Part shown: one piece after another, positions 17,297 to 24,694 of the stretch
Position numbering within the stretch: the stretch's first letter is position 1
Layout of the letters: the number at the start of each line of letters is the position of its first letter
From: UBA6107 sp964533735
Lineage (GTDB): Bacteria > Chloroflexota > Anaerolineae > Anaerolineales > Anaerolineaceae
DNA length: 64,000 nt
Reading direction: 5' to 3'
Assembly (NCBI GenBank): GCA_964533735.1
Contig: CAZHMD010000001.1
Location: 434,001 to 498,000, forward strand
Translations under genes and position numbers: made by a program
Notes under the pieces: model-generated
Told to the model about the DNA's origin: nothing
Seen by the model: the letters and a program-made list of their open reading frames with translations, nothing else
Databases searched by the model: none

Positions 17297-18529
17297 TTAC
17301 TTTTTGGCGTTTGCGGTCGCGGTGGTTACCCACTCAGCTGCAGCAACACCTTTTTCGAAGACTTCGTCAACTCCACAGAAATTGGACCAGTAAAGGCCTA
17401 ACTGTGGTACCTGCGGGCGGATGGTGGCGCCGGTATTGAAGGCGTCCACGAGACCCTGGATCAGGGGATCAGTGATCTCAACATCAGTGCGCACAGGAAC
17501 GTGTCCGGCTTCGTTCATCATGACCAACTGGGATTTTGCATTGGAGAGATAAAGTGCAACTTCCAAAGCAGCTTCTTGAACCATGCTGTTCGGGTTGAAG
17601 TAGAAACCATCAACGCCCAGTAATGGGGTGGAGGGGCCGGCAGGACCAGCGGGCAGCGCTGTCACGGCGAGTTTATCGCCAAGAGCAGTTCTGTAATCGC
17701 CCATTGCCCAGTTGCCATTGGTGATGGCCACAGCTTTTCCTTCGGTGAAGGGTGCAAGTCCGTCGCTGTCATTCTTGGACCAGGAATTGGTCTTGGAAAT
17801 TTGATAAAGTTTGTTCAGGTAATCCATTGCGTCTGCAACACCGGTACCCTGGTCAGAGACGACATTCCAGCTGTCATCAAAGATTTTGCCGCCAAAAGCG
17901 CCAAAGAAACCATAGTGATGGTAGCAGCCGTAGCTGAAAGCGACCTGTGTGCCGCCTTCCATGAGGGCCAACAGTTCATCCGTAGTGGCAGGGGGGGTGG
18001 GAAGAAGTTCGGTATTGTACCAGAAGGCAACTGCCTTAAGGGTTTCAGGAATACCGTAGAGAACACCTTCCACACTCATGCCATCAATACCAAGCTGGTT
18101 GATGCCTTCAAGTTTACCTTCGGCGAGGGCAGTGATATCAGCAACCAATCCGGCGCGGGCATCATCACCAAGTGAATCATTGGGGGCGATGAACATGTCA
18201 GGACCGCTGCCAGCGGCAACGTCGGTGCGATACTTGTTGTAGATATCATTGAAGGGGACCTGGAGGACGTTGATCTTGATATTTGGCAGGTCAATTGCAG
18301 CCTGTTCCAGGTTCTTTGCCAGGGCTAATTCTTCAGCAGAACCAGTTCCGTAGGCGTGCCAGAAGGTCACTTCAACTGGAGCCGGGGCTTCAGTCGGTGC
18401 AGCGGTTTCAACTGGAGCTTCGGTCATTACCGGCGCTGCGGTCGGTGCAGCTGTCGGTTTTGCGCATGCAGCAAGTGCAAACGCGGTGATCATTAGAATA
18501 CTGATCAAAATTAGTAATTTCTTATTCAT
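17297..18529 (-). CDS. Sugar ABC transporter substrate-binding lipoprotein (MalE-like)
   Basis: A 410-residue extracytoplasmic solute-binding protein, family 1. It has a lipoprotein signal (lipobox FALAAC, Cys about 22) and then an Ala/Pro/Thr/Glu-rich linker. The start at 18529 is chosen because AGGAG lies seven bases upstream, whereas the ATG two codons earlier is only one base from it. EVTFWHAYGTGSAEELA opens the mature domain, and AIDLPNIKINVLQVP and SGPDMFIAPND are typical of MalE-like proteins. It captures oligosaccharide outside the membrane and delivers it to the downstream MalF/MalG. It is the first gene of the transporter transcript, with a palindromic candidate operator about 115 bases upstream. 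Confidence 0.93.
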   Translation of the reverse strand: MNKKLLILISILMITAFALAACAKPTAAPTAAPVMTEAPVETAAPTEAPAPVEVTFWHAYGTGSAEELALAKNLEQAAIDLPNIKINVLQVPFNDIYNKYRTDVAAGSGPDMFIAPNDSLGDDARAGLVADITALAEGKLEGINQLGIDGMSVEGVLYGIPETLKAVAFWYNTELLPTPPATTDELLALMEGGTQVAFSYGCYHHYGFFGAFGGKIFDDSWNVVSDQGTGVADAMDYLNKLYQISKTNSWSKNDSDGLAPFTEGKAVAITNGNWAMGDYRTALGDKLAVTALPAGPAGPSTPLLGVDGFYFNPNSMVQEAALEVALYLSNAKSQLVMMNEAGHVPVRTDVEITDPLIQGLVDAFNTGATIRPQVPQLGLYWSNFCGVDEVFEKGVAAAEWVTTATANAKK

Positions 18530-18642
18530 TTTCATTCTCCTCTAAATTTTTAATGCAAATGATCGGGCTGTGATTGTTTAGATTTTCTCTCGTTGTAATC
18601 TCTTTTTACACACCTCCTCCCATTTAGAAAAATATCCACATC

Positions 18643-18658
18643 TGTTATCATGATAACA
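18643..18658. promoter_or_regulatory. Perfect 16-bp palindrome, candidate operator of the sugar transporter
   Basis: TGTTATCA followed by TGATAACA is its own reverse complement. A further TTATCA lies seven bases on. It sits upstream of the binding-protein gene in an otherwise AT-rich region, as expected for a dimeric repressor site such as a GntR or LacI-type regulator. It lacks the central CG of usual LacI-family operators. No regulator gene is adjacent. Confidence 0.5.
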
Positions 18659-18826
18659 CTTTATCAATAGAAAACGATTGGATACTTAATTGGAAATTTT
18701 ATTAATCATAGTACGACCGCCAGTAAATGTCAAGTTCCTGGATGCACAAGTCTATACAACATTAAAAGATAATTTTAATCATACGGAATTGGCTATAATT
18801 GTTGAATAAATAAATTAGCCATCAGG

Positions 18827-18832
18827 TATATT
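18827..18832 (+). promoter_or_regulatory. -10-like box seven bases before the lipM/lplA start (possible leaderless mRNA)
   Basis: TATATT ends six bases before ATG 18839, and no Shine-Dalgarno sequence is present between them. TTGAAT at 18802-18807 could be a weak -35 (19-base spacer). A second box, TATAAT at 18794-18799, would instead give a leader of about 30 bases without a ribosome site. Confidence 0.35.
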
Positions 18833-18838
18833 ATATTA

Positions 18839-19660
18839 ATGACAGTAAAATGGCGTTTACTCCGAACTGCTCCAGCTAGCGGAGCCTATAATATGGCGCT
18901 CGATGAAGCCTGCCTGCTCTCCTCCGCGGAAAGGCGGTCTTTGCCCACACTGCGCCTGTTTTCCTGGGAACCTCCCACACTTTCCCTTGGTTACGCCCAG
19001 AAATCCTCTGAGGTGAACTTCCAACAACTTCATGAACATGGTTGGGGTCTGGTTCGCCGGCCTACCGGTGGTCGCGCCATATTGCATACTGACGAACTCA
19101 CCTACTCGGTGACTGCCCCACTGGATGATCCAGTCATGGCGGGTTCTCTGTTGGAGAGTTATCAGCGGATTTCCAAGGCATTATTGGCAGCCTTAAAGCT
19201 TCTTGGTATCGACGCCCGCGGAGATGCCGTTTATAGTTTACCCAACAGTCAATCCAAACTCGATCCCGTCTGTTTTGAAATGCCTTCAAATTTTGAGATC
19301 ACTGTATCCGGTAAAAAACTGATCGGTTCTGCTCAGGCCAGGAAACACAATGGGGTCTTACAGCATGGTTCACTTCCTTTGACAGGTGATCTATCCCGCG
19401 TCACCCATGCAATGCTTTACCCCACAGAAGAAAAACGTCAAGATGGTGCTGCCAGATTGTTGTCTCACGCAGGAACTGTTGAATCCTTGACCGGAAAGAA
19501 TATTTCCTTTGAAAAGGCGGCTCAAGCCTTCATTCAAGCATTTTCGAAGGAATTAGACCTCGACCTGGCTATCTCCAAGCCATCCAGGGAAGAACTATCG
19601 CACACCAATGAATTGATGGAGCAAAAATACCAATCCGACGACTGGACTTTAAGGCTTTGA
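18839..19660 (+). CDS. Lipoate-protein ligase A / LipM-type octanoyltransferase
   Basis: A 273-residue BPL/LplA/LipB-fold protein. Marks are VRRPTGGRAILH (about 72-83), C145 in PVCFEMPS, K160 in SGKKLIGSAQAR and LQHGSLP. The Cys-Phe-Glu motif plus LQHGS is like Bacillus LipM, where the cysteine carries the octanoyl group on its way to a lipoyl domain; true LplA ligases use lipoyl-AMP and lack this motif. It would supply lipoyl groups to proteins such as the glycine cleavage H-protein or 2-oxoacid dehydrogenases. Shine-Dalgarno is absent. Ligase versus octanoyltransferase is not settled by sequence alone. Confidence 0.85.
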   Translation: MTVKWRLLRTAPASGAYNMALDEACLLSSAERRSLPTLRLFSWEPPTLSLGYAQKSSEVNFQQLHEHGWGLVRRPTGGRAILHTDELTYSVTAPLDDPVMAGSLLESYQRISKALLAALKLLGIDARGDAVYSLPNSQSKLDPVCFEMPSNFEITVSGKKLIGSAQARKHNGVLQHGSLPLTGDLSRVTHAMLYPTEEKRQDGAARLLSHAGTVESLTGKNISFEKAAQAFIQAFSKELDLDLAISKPSREELSHTNELMEQKYQSDDWTLRL

Positions 19661-19726
19661 TTTTGTCAAATTAGGCTGTAATCGTCGGTTGCCTTGATCT
19701 TCAATTCATCATCCACTGTAGAGGAC

Positions 19727-19735
19727 TGGTACAAT
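19727..19735 (+). promoter_or_regulatory. Extended -10 box (TGG-TACAAT) at the sanA-like gene start
   Basis: TGGTACAAT ends seven bases before ATG 19743, where transcription would begin at or next to the start codon. No Shine-Dalgarno sequence lies between. The TGn extension can replace a -35 element, and none is visible. This supports a leaderless transcript. Confidence 0.45.
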
Positions 19736-19742
19736 TCTCCCC

Positions 19743-20408
19743 ATGTTGCGTAAAATTATAAAAATGATAATAAAAATGATTCTGGTATTAATAATCATCG
19801 GGCTGGTCACATTCAGTCTTCCGCGTGTGATCACTGCTATCGCCGCGAGGAATAAAATTGATTCAGTTTACTCTTCACCTGGCGGGAAAGCAGCTATTGT
19901 ATTCGGTGCCGGTCTGCTGCGGGATGGCACTCCATCACCGGTATTGCGCGATCGTGTTTCTACAGCTGCCCAACTCTATTTCGCGGGGAAGATCCAGAAA
20001 ATCCTCATGAGCGGCGACAATCGCTTTGTGGATTATAACGAACCATCTTCGATGCAGGCTTATGCCATCGAGTTGGGAGTCCCGTCTGAAGCCATCGTTC
20101 TGGATTTTGCCGGTCGCCGCACTTATGATACGTGTTATCGCGCCAAACACATTTTTAGGTTGGAAGAAGCCATTTTAGTCACCCAAAAGTATCACCTCAC
20201 ACGAGCTCTCTTTACATGCAACGGCATTGGGCTGAAAGCCACAGGTGTAGCCGCTGACATGCGCATCTATCACCCGCGATCTCTTGCAATTTGGAATCTG
20301 CGCGAAATGCCAGCCTCATTGGTTGCGCTTTGGCAGGTCTGGTTCAGTCACCCTCTGCCAGTGATGGGTGATCCGGAACCGATCACATTTGAGAACTCTG
20401 GAGACTGA
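19743..20408 (+). CDS. SanA/YdcF-like DUF218 membrane-anchored protein
   Basis: A 221-residue protein with one N-terminal TM segment (about 8-30) and a DUF218 domain. The family marks are present: AAIVFGAGLLRDGTPSPVLR, LYFAGKIQKILMSGDN, AYAIELGVP, FAGRRTYDTCYRAK, VTQKYHLTRALF. SanA in E. coli affects envelope permeability to vancomycin at high temperature; the biochemical activity of the family is not established. The gene starts the short plus-strand group with the HD protein two bases downstream. Confidence 0.85.
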   Translation: MLRKIIKMIIKMILVLIIIGLVTFSLPRVITAIAARNKIDSVYSSPGGKAAIVFGAGLLRDGTPSPVLRDRVSTAAQLYFAGKIQKILMSGDNRFVDYNEPSSMQAYAIELGVPSEAIVLDFAGRRTYDTCYRAKHIFRLEEAILVTQKYHLTRALFTCNGIGLKATGVAADMRIYHPRSLAIWNLREMPASLVALWQVWFSHPLPVMGDPEPITFENSGD

Positions 20409-20410
20409 TT

Positions 20411-20989
20411 ATGATAAACCGGGACCAGGCTCTATCTATCGTTAACCAGTATATTAAAAATCCTCACCTGTTTAACCACATGTTGGCAGTTGAAGCCGCT
20501 ATGACCTTCTATGCAAAAAAGTTAAGTCAGCCCGTCGAAATCTGGCAAATAACTGGCTTGCTCCACGATTTTGATTGGGAAATTCACCCGACCAAAGAAC
20601 AACATCCATCCGATGGCGCTTCCATCCTCAGGGAACAGGGTGTATCGGAGGAAATAATCCATGCCGTCCTCACCCACGGGGATCATCTCAATTTACGGAG
20701 AGTGACCTTGCTTGAAAAGGGATTATACGCCTGTGACGAAATCACCGGTTTGATAACCGCTGTTGCCCTGGTGAGACCCTCCAGATCACTTTATGACCTC
20801 GAATCCAGTTCGGTTAAAAAGAAATGGAAAGACAAAACTTTTGCAGCGGGAGCGGACCGGAACGCTATCGAAAAAGGTGCAGAGGAATTCGGTGTTTCAC
20901 TTTGGGAGCATTGTGACAATGTAATTCATGCCATGCGGGAAATAGCCCCTCAGCTCGGACTGGTAGGCACGCTAATTGCAACTACCTAA
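20411..20989 (+). CDS. HD-domain hydrolase
   Basis: A 192-residue protein with an HD phosphohydrolase core: His23 (FNHMLAVEAA), the His52-Asp53 pair (LLHDFDWE), and later His65 and AVLTHGD. Such small HDIG-type proteins are metal-dependent phosphomonoesterases or phosphodiesterases with diverse, mostly unknown substrates. GGAG lies eight bases before the ATG. The gene follows the SanA-like gene by two bases and probably shares its mRNA. No partner that fixes the substrate is visible. Confidence 0.85.
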   Translation: MINRDQALSIVNQYIKNPHLFNHMLAVEAAMTFYAKKLSQPVEIWQITGLLHDFDWEIHPTKEQHPSDGASILREQGVSEEIIHAVLTHGDHLNLRRVTLLEKGLYACDEITGLITAVALVRPSRSLYDLESSSVKKKWKDKTFAAGADRNAIEKGAEEFGVSLWEHCDNVIHAMREIAPQLGLVGTLIATT

Positions 20990-21016
20990 TTCACAGTTGT
21001 GAATGAGGAGGTTTGC

Positions 21017-22123
21017 ATGACGGTTAAAGGTAAAGGGATATGGACCTGGAAAATCCCGCAATGTGAAGCTGGTAACGCAGATGCAATAGCCAATGTTGCT
21101 GCAGGTGGTGGGTTTTCTCACGTTTTCATCAAAATCGCAGACGGAGCCAGTCCCTATAATATAAATAAAACTACAGGTGTTGATCTTATTCCACCAGTAG
21201 TTGATGCTATCAGATCCAAGGGTATTCAGGTCTGGGGATGGCACTACGTATATGGGTACAATCCGAGCGGTGAGGCTGCCATTGCCATTTCTCAAACAAA
21301 AAAATATAACCTCGACGGTTACGTCGTTGATGCTGAAATTGAATTCCAGCAAACTGGTCGAGAGGCAGTTGCCCGTTCATTCATGACCGCCCTGAGGGCT
21401 GGCATACCATCCAAACCAGTCGCCTTAAGCACTTACCGTTGGCCTTCTTATCACAAAACCTTCCCTTATGTGGCATTCCTTGAAAAGTGTGACTACAATA
21501 TGCCGCAGGTATACTGGATGCAAGCCCATAATCCTGCCTATGATCTGACTCGTTCTTATAACGAATTTAAAGCTATAACTCCTTCTCGCCCAATGATCCC
21601 CACTGGTGCTGCCTTCTCCGAAAGTGGATGGACTCCCACTGCAGATGATTTGCGAGTATTCACGGATACTGCTCGCAGCCTTGGATTAGATGGCTGCAAT
21701 TACTATTCCTGGGATGATTGCCGAACAAAACTGCCAACTCAATGGAATACGATTTATAACTATAAATGGCCGGGTGAAACACCTGTTCCTCTCCCTGCAG
21801 ATATCCTGGATAAGTACATTTATGCAATGAATCATCTGGATTTGCCTTTGTTCCTGGAAATTTATGCGGAGAACGCAGTTCGTGTCACGTCCGAAAGGAC
21901 AACCCAGGGTAACGGTAACATTCGTGCCTCACTGGGAGCACTTTTGACGAACCAACTCAATGACGCTGTGTTCAAGGTTACCAGCGCAACAAATAGTGAA
22001 ACAACCCGTCATTTCACCTGGACTGCAGATTCCTGGAGAGGCACGGTTAATGATGGTAGTGACACGATCGGCCTGCAGGATGGCAAGATCGTGTACCATT
22101 ATTCACATTACACAATTACGTAG
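21017..22123 (+). CDS. TIM-barrel glycoside-hydrolase-like protein with C-terminal NTF2/SnoaL-like domain
   Basis: A 368-residue protein. The start at 21017 is chosen because AGGAGG lies six bases upstream; a GTG six codons earlier is unlikely. Residues about 1-245 resemble a TIM-barrel glycosidase-like fold of the GH25/DUF4015 kind: GKGIWTWKIPQC, GFSHVFIKIADGA, GIQVWGWHYVYGYNP, LDGYVVDAEIEF, YNMPQVYWMQ, DGCNYYSWDDC. Residues about 255-368 look like a SnoaL/NTF2-like domain (DKYIYAMNHLDLPLFLEIYA, then TIGLQDGKIVYHYSHY). There is no signal peptide, which is odd for a wall-acting enzyme. Acidic residues in DAEIEF could be catalytic, but activity is unproven. Its 3' end overlaps that of gyrA by eight bases. 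Confidence 0.65.
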   Translation: MTVKGKGIWTWKIPQCEAGNADAIANVAAGGGFSHVFIKIADGASPYNINKTTGVDLIPPVVDAIRSKGIQVWGWHYVYGYNPSGEAAIAISQTKKYNLDGYVVDAEIEFQQTGREAVARSFMTALRAGIPSKPVALSTYRWPSYHKTFPYVAFLEKCDYNMPQVYWMQAHNPAYDLTRSYNEFKAITPSRPMIPTGAAFSESGWTPTADDLRVFTDTARSLGLDGCNYYSWDDCRTKLPTQWNTIYNYKWPGETPVPLPADILDKYIYAMNHLDLPLFLEIYAENAVRVTSERTTQGNGNIRASLGALLTNQLNDAVFKVTSATNSETTRHFTWTADSWRGTVNDGSDTIGLQDGKIVYHYSHYTIT

Positions 22124-24593
22124 CTTTCTTCTTTTTTGTTCGTACAGGTTGCACAAAATTTAGTTCCAGGTAATCCTGGCAGGCAACAACATCAATTATT
22201 GAATCACCCGGTTTAACTTCGATTAGTCTCTTCCCGCTGGTAGCGCGTTTGCCGGAGGGAATTTGGTCTATACGAATGGATTTCGCAGCAGCTTTAAGTA
22301 AATGCAGGGTAAATTGATGATTCTTCTTGCCATGTGCCAGCCCAATTAATAAATTTCCACTTGTCAATTTTGTTGCGATCACCCCTGCGCCATACCGTCC
22401 CTGAGATGGGAAGGAATCCTCCTCTAGCCGCCATCCGGAGCCATCTTTAGCCACCAGCAGTAATTCGCCTTTTCCATCCAGCAAGGTCATCCCTATAACC
22501 CGGTCACCACTGGATAACTTTACCGCATTAACCCCTGCAGCAATCAGCCCCATTGTACGGACTTCCTGGCAAGAGAACCGGATTCCCATACCATTTCGAG
22601 TGAGTACGAATACTTCCGGCTCACCCCATAAGAATGCTGAAGTGAGGAATTCATCACCATCGTTTACTTTTACCAGTGTAAATGGTTCCGCAGATGGACC
22701 AGGCAATTCCGAAACCAGGGATTGTTTTATCAACCCCTGGGTAGTGATCGTCAGAATTGTCAATTCTTTGTTCTTACGCATACTGGCAGACACGCAGAAT
22801 GCAGCGTTTATCTTTTCGTCCTCGCGAAATGCAGAAACTTTTGATAAATGGTTGCCTGCGGGAGCTTCGTCAGAAAACATTATTGAGTGTGGATTGATGG
22901 CAGCACATTTACCATTTGCATTGACCAGGTACAGCGTCTGATGCGAATCTGCGAGTAATGTTATTTTCGGAGCGTCCTTTCCTCCCGTTCGTGGAGCATT
23001 TGCTTCGCGATATTTCATCACCCGGTTATCCTTGGATAAAGTTATCCAGACTTTTTCTATGGGAGTGACATCTTTTAACACCGCAAGATCTACCAGGGCT
23101 TTCCCTTGCTTGAGTTTTAATATTTGAGTCTTTCGCCGATCAGCATATTTTGCGCGGATATCCCTTAACTCGTTTTCAACCACAACCCGCCTCTTCGCTT
23201 CCGATTTCAACAATCCCTGTAAAGTCTTTACCAGGTCAAGTAGTTCCTTGTACTCCTGCTCAATCTTTTTCCTTTCCAGCGATGCTAACCGTTTCAATGG
23301 AAGATCAAGGATTGCATGCGCCTGGATTTCGGACAATTTAAACCTGCGAATGAGCTTGGTCTTTGCCTGTTCGCTATCCGCTGACGCGCGAATGATGGCA
23401 ATAACCTCATCCAGGTTCTTGAGCGCTATTCTCAACCCTTCAAGGATGTGCAGTCTTTCCTCTGCTTTACGCAGATCATATTCACTGCGCCGTTTTACTA
23501 CTTCAAGGCGGTGCACCAGGTAAACCCGCAATGCTTGTTTTAATGACAGTAACCTGGGCTCTCCATCCACCAGTGCCAGAAGGTTGATACCGTAAGTGAT
23601 TTGCAGAGGGGTTTTTTTGAAGAGATCCTTAAGCACTTTCTCCATATCTGCGGTTTTGCCTAGCTCAATGACTATGCGCATACCTTGGCGGTCTGATTCA
23701 TCTCGCAAATCGGAGATTCCCTCCAACCCCCCTTCCCGGCTTAATTCAGCAATTCTTTCGATCAGTGCCGACTTATTGGTCATATATGGAAGTTCTGTAA
23801 TTATGATTCGGTTTTTACCCCGCGCCATTTCTTCCGTGTTTACCCGGCCGCGTAAAATCACCTTTCCTTTTCCTGTGGCATAAGCAGCCAGTAGTTCATT
23901 TTGTTCATGCTCCTGTAAAATAATTCCACCGGTGGGAAAATCCGGTCCCTGGATGAATTTGGTTAGATCCCCGATAGTAACCTCATCCAGTTTTGTCCAA
24001 TGCTCCAACAGGAACACAAGCGCATCGATTACCTCACCTAAGTTATGCGGCGGAATATTGGTAGCCATTCCTACAGCAATTCCCGAAGCCCCGTTGACCA
24101 GCAGGTTTGGTATTGCACTGGGCAGTACCTCGGGTTCCACAAGAGTATCGTCAAAATTTCGATCAAAATTTACTGTGTCTCTATCCAGTTGACTGATCAA
24201 ATCAAGCGCAAATGGCGTTATCCGGGCTTCGGTATATCGCATGGCAGCAGGTGGGTCTCCATCCACACTGCCGAAGTTCCCCTGACCGTCTATGATCGGG
24301 TAGCGCATTGAAAAATCCTGTGCCATCCTCGCCATGGCCTCATAAACCGCCTGGTCCCCGTGAGGGTGGTACTTGCCCAACACTTCACCGACGATCCTTG
24401 CGGACTTTTTAAAGGCTGAATCAGATCGAATTCCCATATCATACATGGCATAAAGCAGGCGGCGTTGTACTGGCTTTAAACCATCCCTGGCATCCGGCAA
24501 TGCCCGTGATACGATCACACTCATAGCGTAATCCAGGTATGACTGCTGCATTTCATGGTCAATATCAATCTTCCTGATCAATCCCATATCCAT
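22116..24593 (-). CDS. gyrA: DNA gyrase subunit A (type IIA topoisomerase A subunit)
   Basis: An 825-residue GyrA/ParC protein that breaks and rejoins DNA with catalytic Tyr in AAMRYTEARI (E. coli Tyr122). YLDYAMSVIVSRALPDARDG and GLKPVQRRLLYAMYDMG are hallmark sequences. The C-terminal domain has the repeated beta-pinwheel pattern, and the GyrA box is reduced to RTGGKD, leaving gyrase versus topoisomerase IV slightly open. The residue equivalent to E. coli Ser83 is Gln and that of Asp87 is Glu (HPHGDQAVYEAM). The start at 24593 is preferred because GGGAG lies eight bases upstream. No gyrB is adjacent. It is preceded by the rpoC terminator, so it has its own promoter, which I could not define. 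Confidence 0.93.
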   Translation of the reverse strand: MDMGLIRKIDIDHEMQQSYLDYAMSVIVSRALPDARDGLKPVQRRLLYAMYDMGIRSDSAFKKSARIVGEVLGKYHPHGDQAVYEAMARMAQDFSMRYPIIDGQGNFGSVDGDPPAAMRYTEARITPFALDLISQLDRDTVNFDRNFDDTLVEPEVLPSAIPNLLVNGASGIAVGMATNIPPHNLGEVIDALVFLLEHWTKLDEVTIGDLTKFIQGPDFPTGGIILQEHEQNELLAAYATGKGKVILRGRVNTEEMARGKNRIIITELPYMTNKSALIERIAELSREGGLEGISDLRDESDRQGMRIVIELGKTADMEKVLKDLFKKTPLQITYGINLLALVDGEPRLLSLKQALRVYLVHRLEVVKRRSEYDLRKAEERLHILEGLRIALKNLDEVIAIIRASADSEQAKTKLIRRFKLSEIQAHAILDLPLKRLASLERKKIEQEYKELLDLVKTLQGLLKSEAKRRVVVENELRDIRAKYADRRKTQILKLKQGKALVDLAVLKDVTPIEKVWITLSKDNRVMKYREANAPRTGGKDAPKITLLADSHQTLYLVNANGKCAAINPHSIMFSDEAPAGNHLSKVSAFREDEKINAAFCVSASMRKNKELTILTITTQGLIKQSLVSELPGPSAEPFTLVKVNDGDEFLTSAFLWGEPEVFVLTRNGMGIRFSCQEVRTMGLIAAGVNAVKLSSGDRVIGMTLLDGKGELLLVAKDGSGWRLEEDSFPSQGRYGAGVIATKLTSGNLLIGLAHGKKNHQFTLHLLKAAAKSIRIDQIPSGKRATSGKRLIEVKPGDSIIDVVACQDYLELNFVQPVRTKKKKAT

Positions 24594-24645
24594 TTTCATT
24601 CTCCCGTTATGTTTCGATTCACAATAAGTTTACACCAGCAGAACC

Positions 24646-24680
24646 TTAAAAAAATCAGACCCCTCAAGTGGGGTCTGATT
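24646..24680 (-). terminator. Rho-independent terminator of rpoC
   Basis: An 11-bp perfect stem (AATCAGACCCC and GGGGTCTGATT) around a six-base loop, followed on the minus strand by seven T. It lies 14 bases past the rpoC stop and before gyrA. Confidence 0.9.
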
Positions 24681-24694
24681 CATAAAGCAAAAGA

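Larger units (their letters stand above)
18530..18838. other. Divergent regulatory region of the sugar transporter and LipM/LplA genes
   Basis: About 309 bases without a gene. It contains the AGGAG ribosome site of the binding protein, an isolated GGAGGAGG-like sequence on the minus strand at about 18615-18622 that does not lead to a real ORF, a perfect 16-bp palindrome at 18643-18658, and two AT-rich -10-like boxes on the plus strand (18794-18799 and 18827-18832) in front of the acyltransferase gene. The minus-strand promoter must lie near the palindrome, but I could not identify its boxes with confidence. Confidence 0.6.

Noticed and set aside
18600..18625. An isolated strong ribosome-site-like sequence (GGAGGAGG) on the minus strand, followed by a GTG.
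   Set aside because: The GTG begins directly after it, too close for initiation, and the frame stops after 11 codons. No support for a leader peptide.
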